A DNA stretch of 64,000 nt. It comes from Mastacembelus armatus (lineage: Eukaryota > Chordata > Actinopteri > Synbranchiformes > Mastacembelidae). Below the pieces are notes generated by a model. That model saw only the letters and a list, made by a program, of their open reading frames with translations, was not told the origin of the DNA and made no database searches. The stretch is taken from positions 372,001-436,000 of the forward strand of contig NW_022872898.1 of assembly GCF_900324485.2 (NCBI RefSeq), read 5' to 3'. A program made the position numbers and the translations under genes. Below, one piece after another: positions 54,138 through 63,903 of this stretch (position 1 is its first letter; the number at the start of each line of letters is the position of its first letter).

Positions 54138-54700
54138 GTAGCCGGACTCCTGACAGGAATTAGCAAGAGTGATCATATTTCTCCTATATTAGCTTCTCTT
54201 CATTGGCTCACTGTAAAATCAGAATAGAATTTTAAATCCTTCTCCTCACGTACAAATCCCTTCATGATCAAGCTCCTTCATACCTTAAAGACCTCATAGT
54301 ACCATATCATCCCAATGGAGCACTTCAGCCTCAGAGTGCAGGTCTACCTGAGGTTCCCAGAGTTTCCAAAGGGAGAATGGGAGGCAGAGCCTCCTCTCCT
54401 GTGGAACCAGCTCCCAGTCTAGGTTCAGGAGGCAGAAACTCTCCTTACTTTTAAGGCTAGACTGAAAACTTTTAATTTTGTCATCAAAGGTCCTACTTAC
54501 TTAGCACTTTAGGAACCATCACACACACTATGGAAGATTTCATTTTCACAGCACTGACTTACTGACACGATGACTTACTTTAGACCTTCACCATGTTATG
54601 ATGAAGGTCACGTGATGCCAGACGAGGTCCTTAAACCCTGCTCTGAGCTGTTAAATGTCACTTTCTGCTACACCTAGTCCTCGTGTTATTACAGAGTCAA
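54138..54700 (+). mobile_element. L2-like LINE, decayed 3' part
   Basis: GISKSDHISPILASLHWL-type peptide, then shifted frames matching PSYLKDLIVPYHPNGALQPQSAGLPEVPRVSK, and 3' UTR sequence. Same family as 10036-11410, older. Confidence 0.8.
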
Positions 54701-55187
54701 AGGAGATCAAGGAGCTGAAGGTTTCAGAGGAAATAACAGCACTGTTGCAACAACTTACAGACTTTCCTTTAAGTCCAAATCTGTTAGTAGTTCATTTCAC
54801 TGTTCAGTTTGGTAGTTCATGCATGGCATAGTTTTCCAGGTAATGTGTTAATTTCACAGGTTGATGAGTGTAAATGATTTGAAAAGAGGCCTCTGTGTAT
54901 ATACGTGGCAGCACCCTATTGGTTTTAGACAACGCATGATAGCATGATGTAGTAACCAGAAATGGACAGGCGCTCAGCCGCACAAGGAGGTTTTGTAATG
55001 TCATTTACAGGTTGGTTCACAGAGTTCACCAAGGAGCTCATAGATGTCCAGTGTTTTTCATAATCATATCTTATGTTTATGTTGTTCCTGACCCAGTATA
55101 TTCTGGTATGTGTGAAGCACAAAGGGACACAGTCTTCTCAAGGTTGTTGGTGAGGAGTATCTGGAAGAAAGGTTCATTAGGACTCTA
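54701..55187. other. No gene seen
   Basis: No recognisable coding or repeat sequence. Confidence 0.45.
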
Positions 55188-55445
55188 ATGAAGTGAAGTA
55201 TTCCCATACTCGAAATTTGCATTAAACCCATTCAAGTTGCACACACACAGCAGTGATCACACACACCAAATGCTGTGGCATCTGGGGAGAAGTTGGGGGT
55301 TCGGTGCCTTGCTCAAGGGTCTCACCTCAGCCATGGTATTGAAGGTGGAGAAGCGCTGGCTATTCATTCCACCACACCGACAACTCCTGTTGGTCCTGAG
55401 ACTCGAACCCGCAACTTTCAGCCTAGCCATTAGGCCATGACTGCC
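55188..55445 (-). mobile_element. tRNA-derived SINE, second family
   Basis: Minus strand GGCAGTCATGGCCTAATGGC (A box) and GCGGGTTCGAGTCTC (B box), then body with GAGACCCTTGAGCAAGGCACC and a GTGTGTGCAACTTGAATGGG end. A widespread fish SINE type; exact family name uncertain. Confidence 0.8.
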
Positions 55446-56576
55446 ACTAAGAGATGCTTTTGTGAAGATTCCAATCTAACCGAACTATAACTGTGTCAAA
55501 CTCACTAATTATGAATGACAATCCACTTCAGTAGGGTCACAAGCAGAAGAGAGGCAACTGGATCTAAGTGCACAGGTGTTTATTCACAAAACACAGTACA
55601 GACAAGGTGAGTTACCCCAGGGTAGACTGACAGTGTTTTCTCAAGCTCTCTGCTTTTATACCTATGGTCAGAGGGTTGGTTCTCACCCTTTGGACCACCT
55701 TCTTTCATCTTATTGCTAGGCCCGTTTACCACTAATCATTTCCCTTTTTTGGACATGTTCATGTCTTACCTACACATGATTCCTTTTTAAAGATGCTCGA
55801 GGGATCACACCCCACCCATCTCCTCCTCCTGGGGCTTGGTGTGATTCCCTTATTTTTCTACTCTGAATTCTTTATTTGATTCTTGGTCAGTGATGCAATA
55901 ACAGGTGTTCTCTAATGTATACAACCACAGTCTCTAAGGCCTACTCAGGCATGTTCCATCTTTGTCTATGTATGGTCTTAAGTACAGGTCATTAATCACA
56001 CATGTCCTCTTGGATTCTTGTGGGTACTTTACTTTACATAGATATGCTTTTAAAAGACACACACACACAGGACACATATTCAGCACATCCATGCTAGATT
56101 CCTGAGATAATACACAACAGCTACATCTTTACATTTCAGTGACTGTCGTGTTTTGTGTCATTCAAATTTCATTTATCCTATTTTTTGCTTCTGTTCTCCT
56201 TTTTTGAAATTTCAGCTTAAAGTAGGAAATGAATCCCAGTCTCCCACATCAAAACCCCGAGCTTAGTCTCCCACCCATCCACTCTAACAACCACCTTTTC
56301 CCAACAGAGAAGTAAAACAGCCTGTGAGATCAGAGGAGGTTGGTTTGCAGGACAGTGTGGTCACAGAGAGGATGATGAATGCAGCATTTATTGATGTCTA
56401 CCCTCTGTACCAACGCTGGTTTGTACTAACCAGAAAGTGGTGGTCTTTCTGTAGACCCATTAGTTAGTTCTCATCATCATCGGCTTCTTTATATCAAGGT
56501 CAGAGGCTCTGAAGCCAATCCAGACTGACATTGTAATGAAACTTTATGGTTACAATTTTCAACAGGGTGCTGTGAG
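55446..56576. other. No gene seen
   Basis: Includes a short (CA)n near 56060. No coding region or known repeat recognised. Confidence 0.45.
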
Positions 56577-56649
56577 GTCCCAGTGGCCTGGTGGATAAAG
56601 CACTGGTCTTTTAAACCAAGGATTTTGGGTTGGAGTCTCACCTGGGGTG
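56577..56649 (+). pseudogene. tRNA-Arg body with TTT anticodon
   Basis: GTCCCAGTGGCCTGGTGG, TAAAGCACTGGTCTTTTAA, GGATTTTGGGTTGGAGTC and CACCTGGGGT align along tRNA-Arg(CCT). The anticodon is TTT (lysine), the anticodon stem has one mismatch, and the B box is GGTTGGAGTCT. Confidence 0.7.
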
Positions 56650-57445
56650 ATTGAAAGGAATTTATTGCTATAAAACCTGTGTTCTGGAAGTTGATCTTAC
56701 CCATCCTGCAGCTGAAGGGTTATGGACTTATCAAGTATGAAGTACAATAACAACACACTCACCTCTGGAAATCTGCTCCATCTCTCTGGCATTGACTGGA
56801 GATACTTCATAGGTGTGACAGCAGATGAATGTCCTTCTGTTCTGTGAGAGAACTTACCTATTAAATAGGCTGCATTGCTTATGTTAGTTAGTCCACTTTA
56901 AGGTGCTGATTTTAACACATTACCAGTTACAGATCAAATATAAAACTTTTCCTTCTCAACCTGTGTTGTGAGCTCATCTCTCTTTTGCTGCCCAGTCTGA
57001 GCATTTCAAATACTGATTATTACAAACTGAGAAGAAAATAACACATCTACCCTTTTTCTACAGAAATTTAATCCATGAGAGTGTGATGATTGTAATGTAT
57101 ACAGAGTATAATGCATACAGTACAGCAATATGTGTGATGACAGTTTCAACTTCTCTATGTCCACTGGTAGGATGCTTTTGCCCACTACTCCTCAGCGTAC
57201 CCCGAATTTGTGGAGGCAGTCAGGCTCCACTGCACGTTTGAGGAGGCATGGGCAAAGTCCCTCCAGCCTGGTCAGGACCTTAATCCAGCACCTTGGACCA
57301 CTCAGCCACACTACCAGACAAGTGAATATTAACCCCTGCTGAGCTCATAGTTTTATCAACAGTTTATCTATAAAACTTTAAGTAGCTATAATGAAACCTG
57401 TCATTAAACACAATGCATGTAACGAGTCGACTGGGATGTAAATGG
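56650..57445. other. No gene seen
   Basis: 57130-57342 contains an open frame (FAHYSSAYPEFVEAVRLHC-like peptide in another frame) without a recognised family. Nothing certain. Confidence 0.4.
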
Positions 57446-57489
57446 GATCAAGTCAAAGTCCAGATGGCTAACCATTACACCATGGAAAC
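57446..57489 (-). pseudogene. tRNA-Gln 5' half relic
   Basis: Third copy of 22477-22520, same orientation. Confidence 0.65.
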
Positions 57490-57651
57490 AAGACACAAAG
57501 CATAGGGCTGTGCACCCAATTGACTATGTTTATGTGTAATGCCTTCATTTTTGAGCCATTGTGTCAACGTTAACCTTCAACTTGGACACAAACAGTTCCT
57601 TCAGTCCTCGTAGTTCACCAAGTGCTGAGTTACAAAGAAAAGCTTGACACA

Positions 57652-57848
57652 CTCCTATGGGCAATTTAGAATAACCAACCAACCTGACATACATGATTTT
57701 GGACTGTGGGAGGAAACCAGAGTAGCTCCACACAAGCATGTGGATGATATGCAACCAAAACACAGAAAGACCCCCACCAGGTTTCTAACCAACCTGAGCC
57801 TTCTTGCTGTGAGGCAACAATGTTAACCACTCACCCAAAGTGATGCCC
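57652..57848 (-). repeat. SINE, truncated and diverged
   Basis: Inverted partner of 28328-28531. Confidence 0.65.
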
Positions 57849-58374
57849 TTGCTCTGAATCAGTATGAAGCAAAAATGAGTGACTGTGTGGAAGCACTGAC
57901 ACAGTCAGAAATGGTCTGCTGGACAATCCTCATCCTGCATTTGCAGATGTAAGGGAGGGTCCAATGGCTGTGAGGTGTCATGTAAAATTCCAGCGTTTGT
58001 CTGAGAGGCCTGCAGTTTGTACGGGGTCAGTCATGGGGGAATGTTCAGTTTTCCTGCCTTAGACTATGGTCTGAAGGGCAAGTCCTGAACCCTTTTTGTA
58101 AAGGCATTTTTGGAACTTTTTCTGCTTGTTTGGTTTAAATAGATATTGGTGACCCACCTCATGGACTTTAAGACAGTGACACCAACCTGTAAAAACTCAG
58201 CTGAATCAATGTTGTTTAAAACTGTCAAAAAACAAAAAAGAGTATCTCATCAGCTGTTAGATCTCAACAGTCTCAGTCTTCCCTGTGTCTTACTGCAATC
58301 CTATATGTTCCTGTTTTTTTAAAGTTTGTCCTCGCTAGTTATCCATATGTAGTTTCCCAAAGGAAACACACATA

Positions 58375-58615
58375 CAGTCAAGCCTGAAATTATTCCTAGC
58401 AAATTCTGACTTAAAGTTACTTTTATTCAAGTTTTTTCTTGATTAGAAATGACACAGGCGTCTCCCAGAAGGAAATAAGAAGATGGACAAGAGGCATCAT
58501 TGTGGAAAAAATGATTATTCATTTTCTATTTACATTTGAACAAAAAGTTGCTTGTCAATAAAAGTAACTTTAAGTCAGAATTTGCCAGGGGTATGAATAA
58601 CTTGGGGCTTGACTG
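58375..58615. mobile_element. Tc1/mariner-type MITE
   Basis: Partner of 27531-27786, flanked by TA, with CAGTCAAGCC / GGCTTGACTG ends; shorter by about 15 bp. Confidence 0.82.
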
Positions 58616-58816
58616 TATGTGAATCTTTCCAAAGAAAACATTTCCATTCCATTGCTTTTGTTTCCAGATTTAGCTAGGAAACCAGCTGACCACTGTTTTC
58701 CACCATTTAGCAAGTGCACTGGATTTAGTCTCCCAGGATCCTTACAAACTCTTAGTCTTTTGACCTTCCAGAATAGTGATTGAAGGTAAATATAGCTAAA
58801 ATGCAGAGTGGAGGGG

Positions 58817-58885
58817 AACAGAGTGCAGCAGAAGTGTGCTGGGGGCAGAAACCCAAGGTCGATGGACTGAAACGATCCTCTGTTC
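58817..58885 (+). pseudogene. tRNA-iMet relic
   Basis: Inverted partner of 27256-27324 with the same CAG in place of CAT. Confidence 0.7.
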
Positions 58886-58946
58886 TGAAGCAAACATAAT
58901 ACTTGAAGTTTTGTTGTCTTAACATCATGTCTAAAACCAGCATCCA

Positions 58947-59031
58947 CAAAAAGAATGGGATTTGAACCCACACATGAACTACACAACAAATTAGCTAGGT
59001 CTGTTAATTTAACCACTCAGTCACCTTGCCA
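58947..59031 (-). pseudogene. tRNA-Ser(GCT)-like relic
   Basis: Inverted partner of 27115-27194. It keeps GGCAAGGTGACTGAGTGG and GTGGGTTCAAATCCC, better preserved than the left copy. Confidence 0.65.
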
Positions 59032-59514
59032 TAGCTTTGTTACTGTTTACAGTACATGATCAGTGAAGAATTCCACGCTGACCTTCATGAGGTTGAGAAC
59101 TGTCCAAAAACCCAGCTTTAAGGACATACAGTTATTGTGCCTAGTCTCCTTTTGATTTCCTACTGATTGTCTAAACAATGTACAATACATATCAATGCAC
59201 AAAAGTCCAGATGATGAATCAGTTAAAATAAAACAATCAGAATCATCTTTATTGGCCAAGTTTGTGCACACAAACAAGAAATTTGACTCCAGTTCACTAA
59301 GCTCTGTCTATGTACAAGAATGAAATAATGTTAAACTTTTAAGACAGGAAGAGAGTAGGTTTGATATAAACCAAAGACAAGAAATACAAAATCAAAAAGG
59401 CTAGAAAAAGATCAATATTTTTTATATACACAATATATAAAATGTGTGAATTGTTGCAGTATGAATGCAAGGATTTAATTAAACTGAATTATGGATCTGT
59501 GTGATTAACATGTA

Positions 59515-59587
59515 GGGGAATTAGCTCAAGTGGTAGAGCGCTTGCTTAGCATGTAAGAGGTAGTGGGATCGATGCCCACATTCTCCA
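59515..59587 (+). tRNA. tRNA-Ala(AGC)
   Basis: 73 nt. Same body as Ala(TGC) at 26198 and 37685, all stems paired (GTGGG/CCCAC T stem intact), but the anticodon loop is TTAGCAT, so the anticodon is AGC. Still an alanine tRNA. Confidence 0.9.
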
Positions 59588-60108
59588 CAAGTCTTTAAAG
59601 CCCGATCTTAACACTCCTGAATTATCAGATATCTGTTTTCATATTTGTACAACATGTATGAACTCAGTCCAGACAAAGACAGCAGGATGTGTTATAGACA
59701 GAGTGAGTGTGAACTGCAAAACTGCTGTCATCCTTTCACTCTGGCTTTCCTGACTGACAGGTTTCCCATTTTTACTGTCTTTGACAACTGACAATTTTGG
59801 AGAAGCTGTAGAGGGGGGATGATGACTGAATTTCAGACAAGGGACCCGATTCGTTGAGAATAAACAGTCATTAAAAGAAGCACACAGTGGTTTGGTGTTG
59901 AAGGTTTCCACAGATGCATAAACTGAACACCGAACATTAGATACCAAGTCTCTTTTCTTAACTGCAGGATAAGTTTCAACGTTAATTCAGAATGCATGTA
60001 TAGTGAGTAATCTGCTTGTTTAGTTTCAAGGAAGAACTCATCATACTTAACAAGTTCAACACAGACATGTGCAGCAGCACCAACCAACTGCCTTCAAACA
60101 TTGAGGTC
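59588..60108. other. No gene seen
   Basis: 59.59-59.77 kb duplicates 26.03-26.18 kb (inverted); the rest is unrecognised. Confidence 0.45.
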
Positions 60109-60165
60109 TAGCAGAGGATGTTTTCGATACCTTGCCCTCAAGGTTATGAGCCACACGTTGGTCTC
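60109..60165 (-). pseudogene. tRNA-Met relic with CAT anticodon
   Basis: Minus strand GTGTGGCTCATAACC, GGTATCGAAAACATCC and TCTGCTA follow iMet from the anticodon arm onward; the anticodon stem no longer pairs well. Confidence 0.6.
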
Positions 60166-60283
60166 ATGTCTCAAGTTGTGATTGTTTTCTATCCAGATTA
60201 GGATACTCTTAGGATTAGAATACTTTAAAAACTTGTGTTTATAAAAACAACCAATGTCACCAGATACCAAACCAAAAACAAAT

Positions 60284-60371
60284 TCCTTTAAGCTGGAGTT
60301 AAAGCCGCAACCTAAGAATGACTGCTACTTCAATCTAGAGTCCTCTGCTCTACCAACTCAGCTACTGAAGG
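60284..60371 (-). pseudogene. tRNA-Tyr with intron, anticodon CTA, decayed
   Basis: Minus strand CCTTCAGTAGCTGAGTTGG, GAGGACTCTAGA, intron region, ATTCTTAGGTTGCGG, CTTTAACTCCAGCTTAAAGG. Full length with a CTA anticodon, but the T stem and A box (GCTGAG) are damaged. Confidence 0.7.
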
Positions 60372-60463
60372 AAGCACACAGTGGTTTGGTGTTGAACTTT
60401 TCCACAGATGCATAAATTGACACTGAACCACACATTTGATGCCAAAGCTCTTTTCTTAACTGC

Positions 60464-60520
60464 AGGATAACTGTCACTTCAACCTACAGTCCTCCACTCT
60501 ACCAACTGAGCACCTTGGAC
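60464..60520 (-). pseudogene. tRNA-Tyr relic, 3' truncated
   Basis: As 38112-38168: CCAAGGTGCTCAGTTGG, GGACTGTAGG, ATCCT, then lost. Confidence 0.65.
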
Positions 60521-60566
60521 AGCATCAACAATGCTGCAGTTTCATTGCTAGACTCCTGTATACAAC

Positions 60567-60613
60567 TGGCCCCTGTGTGAGACAGCTATGCTCACCACTA
60601 CACCACCATCACT
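60567..60613 (-). pseudogene. tRNA-Gly(TCC) 5' half relic
   Basis: As 13776-13823, slightly shorter in the anticodon loop region. Confidence 0.6.
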
Positions 60614-61481
60614 GATGTGTTAGAGTGAGTGTGAACTGCCAAAGTGCTGTCATCCTTTCAGTCCTGCTTTCCTCACTGACATGTTTTCCATAAGCAGAAG
60701 TACAGGAGCCAAGGAAGCAGAACAGATGAGGTGGATGGAAAATACCTGAGAGGAGACTCTAATGATGGCACTGTTGGCAGATCAGTCTGCTTGATTATAG
60801 ATTATAAATCCATTATAGTTTGGTTTGGATAGGTCTGTTTTGTTTTATTAGTTTCATTTCTTTAAGGCTCAACCAGTCGTCCTCTACTCTCACACTATTT
60901 TCATCTGAGTGCTGCTGCTCAAAGCAAATGATCTGTGCAGAACTCCTAGAAGAACTTCCAGCTGTCCTTACTATGGTTGGGACGTGTCCAAGAACCCAGC
61001 TTTAACCCTCTGGGGTCTGAGGGGGTTTTGGGGGCCTGGACAAATTTTGACATGTCCTGACATTTGTGCTTTTTTCAGTGTGTTTTACACATATCAATGT
61101 CTAAAGTCTGATAACACTGTAATCAGCACAAACTGGGCTACAATAATATGTGAGCAGCAAGTTTATACATGATTGTGTTTTTGAGAAAAAAGTGTTTACG
61201 CACTCCAACTCCTTTCAGGTCCACCGACATGAGCTTCTCTGAGGAGGCTGAGCAGGCATAGATGGAAGCACAGCTCACACTGTGCAGTTTTTCAGACAGT
61301 AGCCACCAACCACGTTCGTGAGGACAGTAAGTGCAGATTGTATTGATGCAGGGTTCCAGCTTAGGCTTTAGTAATTCAGCACATCAAATGAAGCTGCAAA
61401 GAGGTTGGTTGACAGCTACCTTTGGTAGGCTCAGGCTCAGAGTTTTCTCAGACTGACATGCAACAGTCAGTGCATAAACTA
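60614..61481. other. No gene seen
   Basis: 60.61-60.76 kb duplicates the Gly relic flank. The remainder is unrecognised. Confidence 0.45.
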
Positions 61482-61554
61482 TGTTTCTGCCTGGTTTTGA
61501 AACAGGGCCCTTTCACGTGTGAGGCGAACGTGATGATCACTACACTACAGAAAC
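61482..61554 (-). tRNA. tRNA-Val(CAC)
   Basis: 73 nt, minus strand. GTTTCTG/CAGAAAC acceptor is perfect, anticodon loop CTCACAC, anticodon stem TTCGC/GTGAA pairs. One mismatch in the T stem (TTTCAAA loop). Better preserved than 35200-35272. Confidence 0.82.
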
Positions 61555-61611
61555 TGACACAAGACGCTTATTAGCACTGCCTTTTTCAAGCTAAGGCGCA
61601 ATAGAGAAAAT

Positions 61612-61729
61612 GCCTACAGAACCTGGTATTCCCAGGCAGTCTGCCATTAAAATACTAACTAAGTCGGGCCCTGTTTAGCCACTAAAATCAGACAGGATCA
61701 GGCTCTTGCAGGATGGTATGGTTGTAGGC
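61612..61729 (-). pseudogene. 5S rRNA relic
   Basis: 118 nt, minus strand. GCCTACAACCATACCATCCTG at the 5' end, CTAAACAGGGCCCGACTTAG in the internal promoter region, GCCTGGGAATACCAGG and CTGTAGGC at the 3' end. It aligns along the whole vertebrate 5S rRNA with about one base in five changed, so a pseudogene. Confidence 0.85.
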
Positions 61730-62302
61730 CACAGACCTTGTGATGAAAGCAGCATTTCTTGACGCTAACTGACACCACCGACTGGTTCGTACGAGCTAGA
61801 AAGTGAATCCTTTGTTTTTTGCAAGTTAGTACGGTCACCTATCCCGGCCAGCCAGACTAACTCTTTTTCTCTTCTATACAAAGGATTAGTCTGGAATCTC
61901 TTCAGTAGAGATCAGTTTCCAAGAGGTGGGACAATGGTTGCAGAATAAACCAATCAGAAACAAACAATATGATGTGTGCAGTAGCCTAGAGATGCTAGTG
62001 AATGACTGTTATTGTTTTTGTTGTAAAAACATGAGAATACACAGTGTTATCACCAGTTCTGTGCAATTTTTGAATGGAGTAAACAGCAATAGCCAGTTGT
62101 AGAAACTTTGCAGAGTTAGGAATGTCATTGGGCAAAGTTACGAACAAGTCAGTGCATATGGGCAAGATTTGTTTAAATTGGTTGGATGATGGATGTAGAG
62201 CCCACCCATTGCAGATAGCAGCTGTGATTGGCCCGGCTCTGTTTGAGCGTGGGGTGGTGGGGGGGGGGGGGGGGGGGAGGGAACAGGTACGCTGGGGGGG
62301 GG

Positions 62303-62327
62303 NNNNNNNNNNNNNNNNNNNNNNNNN
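62303..62327. other. Assembly gap (25 N) after a G-run
   Basis: Long G-runs (62257-62276 and 62294-62302) precede 25 unknown bases. The sequence beyond, 62328-62600, is an inverted copy of about 52.44-52.73 kb. Confidence 0.95.
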
Positions 62328-62890
62328 AAGTCCATGACAAAGCGTTGCTCACCATGACTAGTTATCTACGTGTGCTTCATTTGAGTTCTTCTAGCGATGT
62401 AGGTTCAAACCCCACTCTACATGGCACCTTTGTTCTAGAGCAGTGTCTGTGTTGTAGACGTGATATGCATTTCTCCACGGCATCTGATGAAAGCAAAAGA
62501 GGTAGCCATTCGATTGGATATTTAAAAAATCTTTCTCATTATCCACAGCGGAACAAACATGCTGCTTTAATTTTGCGTTGTAATATTGTAATGTGATGTT
62601 ATATTGAGGTTTACTGTCATGGTTCTTATTTCTGTCAGCAGTGATATGTTACTTAGAAACCATACCTTAATGGTTTTATTGCCTAGTGGACTTTGAGGAC
62701 TGAAACACTGTGTGCTGTGTTTGTTCCAGTTGAGGTTAGGTTTACTGCTGACATATTGTTCATTTGAATGAGAGAGAACAAACAAAACACAGTGTGTCTG
62801 TCCGTATTGTTTGATTTCAGTCTCGCCTAGATAGTGTTTCCATTAGTAAAGAGGTTAGGTTTACTGGTTCCGTGTGCACAGATGATACTA

Positions 62891-63225
62891 GGGGCCTGTT
62901 CAGAAAGGTTATGTTGTAAAAACCACAGAGTGTATTAACTCTGAGATGAGGGTATCAAGGTTTGTTGTTAAACACAAAGCGTGTTCAGATTTGACTCTTG
63001 ACGTCAGTAAACCTGGAGGTTACCTTACTCATGCCGGTGTTATAAACCCTGAGTTGGTTCTGAGCCAATTGACAGTAGACTGCAGAAGCGGCTGGAGATG
63101 TGGAGTGCCCTTTTTTGAGGAACAACCATCTGATACAGAAGCACAATTGCTTTGCAGAATTCTGTGTCAAGAGAGAAGTTCTGGGCAGTGGTGGGATATG
63201 AAACCATGGACAACTTTGCTAGGGA
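62891..63225 (+). mobile_element. Harbinger 5' end, second copy
   Basis: GGGGCCTGTTCAGAAAGG terminal repeat, the same leader, and CPFFEEQPSDTEAQLLCRILCQE of the transposase start. It is duplicated together with the upstream 62.68-62.89 kb flank from 44.40-44.62 kb, so this is a segmental copy, not a new transposition. Confidence 0.8.
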
Positions 63226-63903
63226 GTTCTGGCTTTCTTCTCCATAAATCTCTAAATACGCATAAACATAACTTCTTTTGTTTCATGTTCTCATTTTGCC
63301 CCAGGAAATATTTGGTTTAATTTTCAATAGTTTAACTCATCATTATGTTGTTACATGCTGGTTTCACTCACTTGCAAAGTGTGTGAAGCACTTTTTGGTG
63401 TTTTCTTGCCAGAGTTGTATTTTGTTATTTCCCAGTAAATTAACACCGTATGAGCTAATGCCAATTGTTCGTTTCTCCATGTTGCGAAGTAAATCTCTTT
63501 CACTAGGAATATTCACCGTCCATCCAGAACTGGATCTTTTTCCTGTGTTCATGTTTTTTTTTCCTGCCACCAAACTTGTTGAACCAATGAGCGTGGGAAC
63601 ATTCCAACATGAATTGCAGTGATGCTTTTTGTTCACCTGGATTTTTCTCTGTGTAAAATGAAAACTGAACCAAAGGGAAACAGGTTCACATTGGTTCGCT
63701 GAATTGGACTAGCGCAAACAACAAACGGTTTGAAAGGATCATGACTGTGCTGAAGAAATTCAGCAGCCTCCTTCTTATTCCACCAGTGTCTACACAATGC
63801 TCAACATATACGGACATACAATTATCCAATAAACCTTTAAAATCCCTGTGGTCCATTTGAGTTTGACCTCAACCTTTCATATTAGGAACTCCATGTACAT
63901 GAA
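63226..63903. other. No gene seen
   Basis: 63.22-63.33 kb matches 30.55-30.65 kb. The rest, including an open frame at 63636-63364 (minus), is unrecognised. Confidence 0.45.

Noticed and set aside
57130-57342. Possible host exon (a 70-codon frame preceded by a pyrimidine-rich TAG)
   Set aside because: A single short frame with no family match; the splice-site resemblance is weak.
62122-62596. Frames spanning the N gap
   Set aside because: They run through G-runs and unknown bases, so they are not interpretable.
63364-63636. 90-residue frame, minus strand, considered a transposase piece
   Set aside because: No motif that I can tie to a family.
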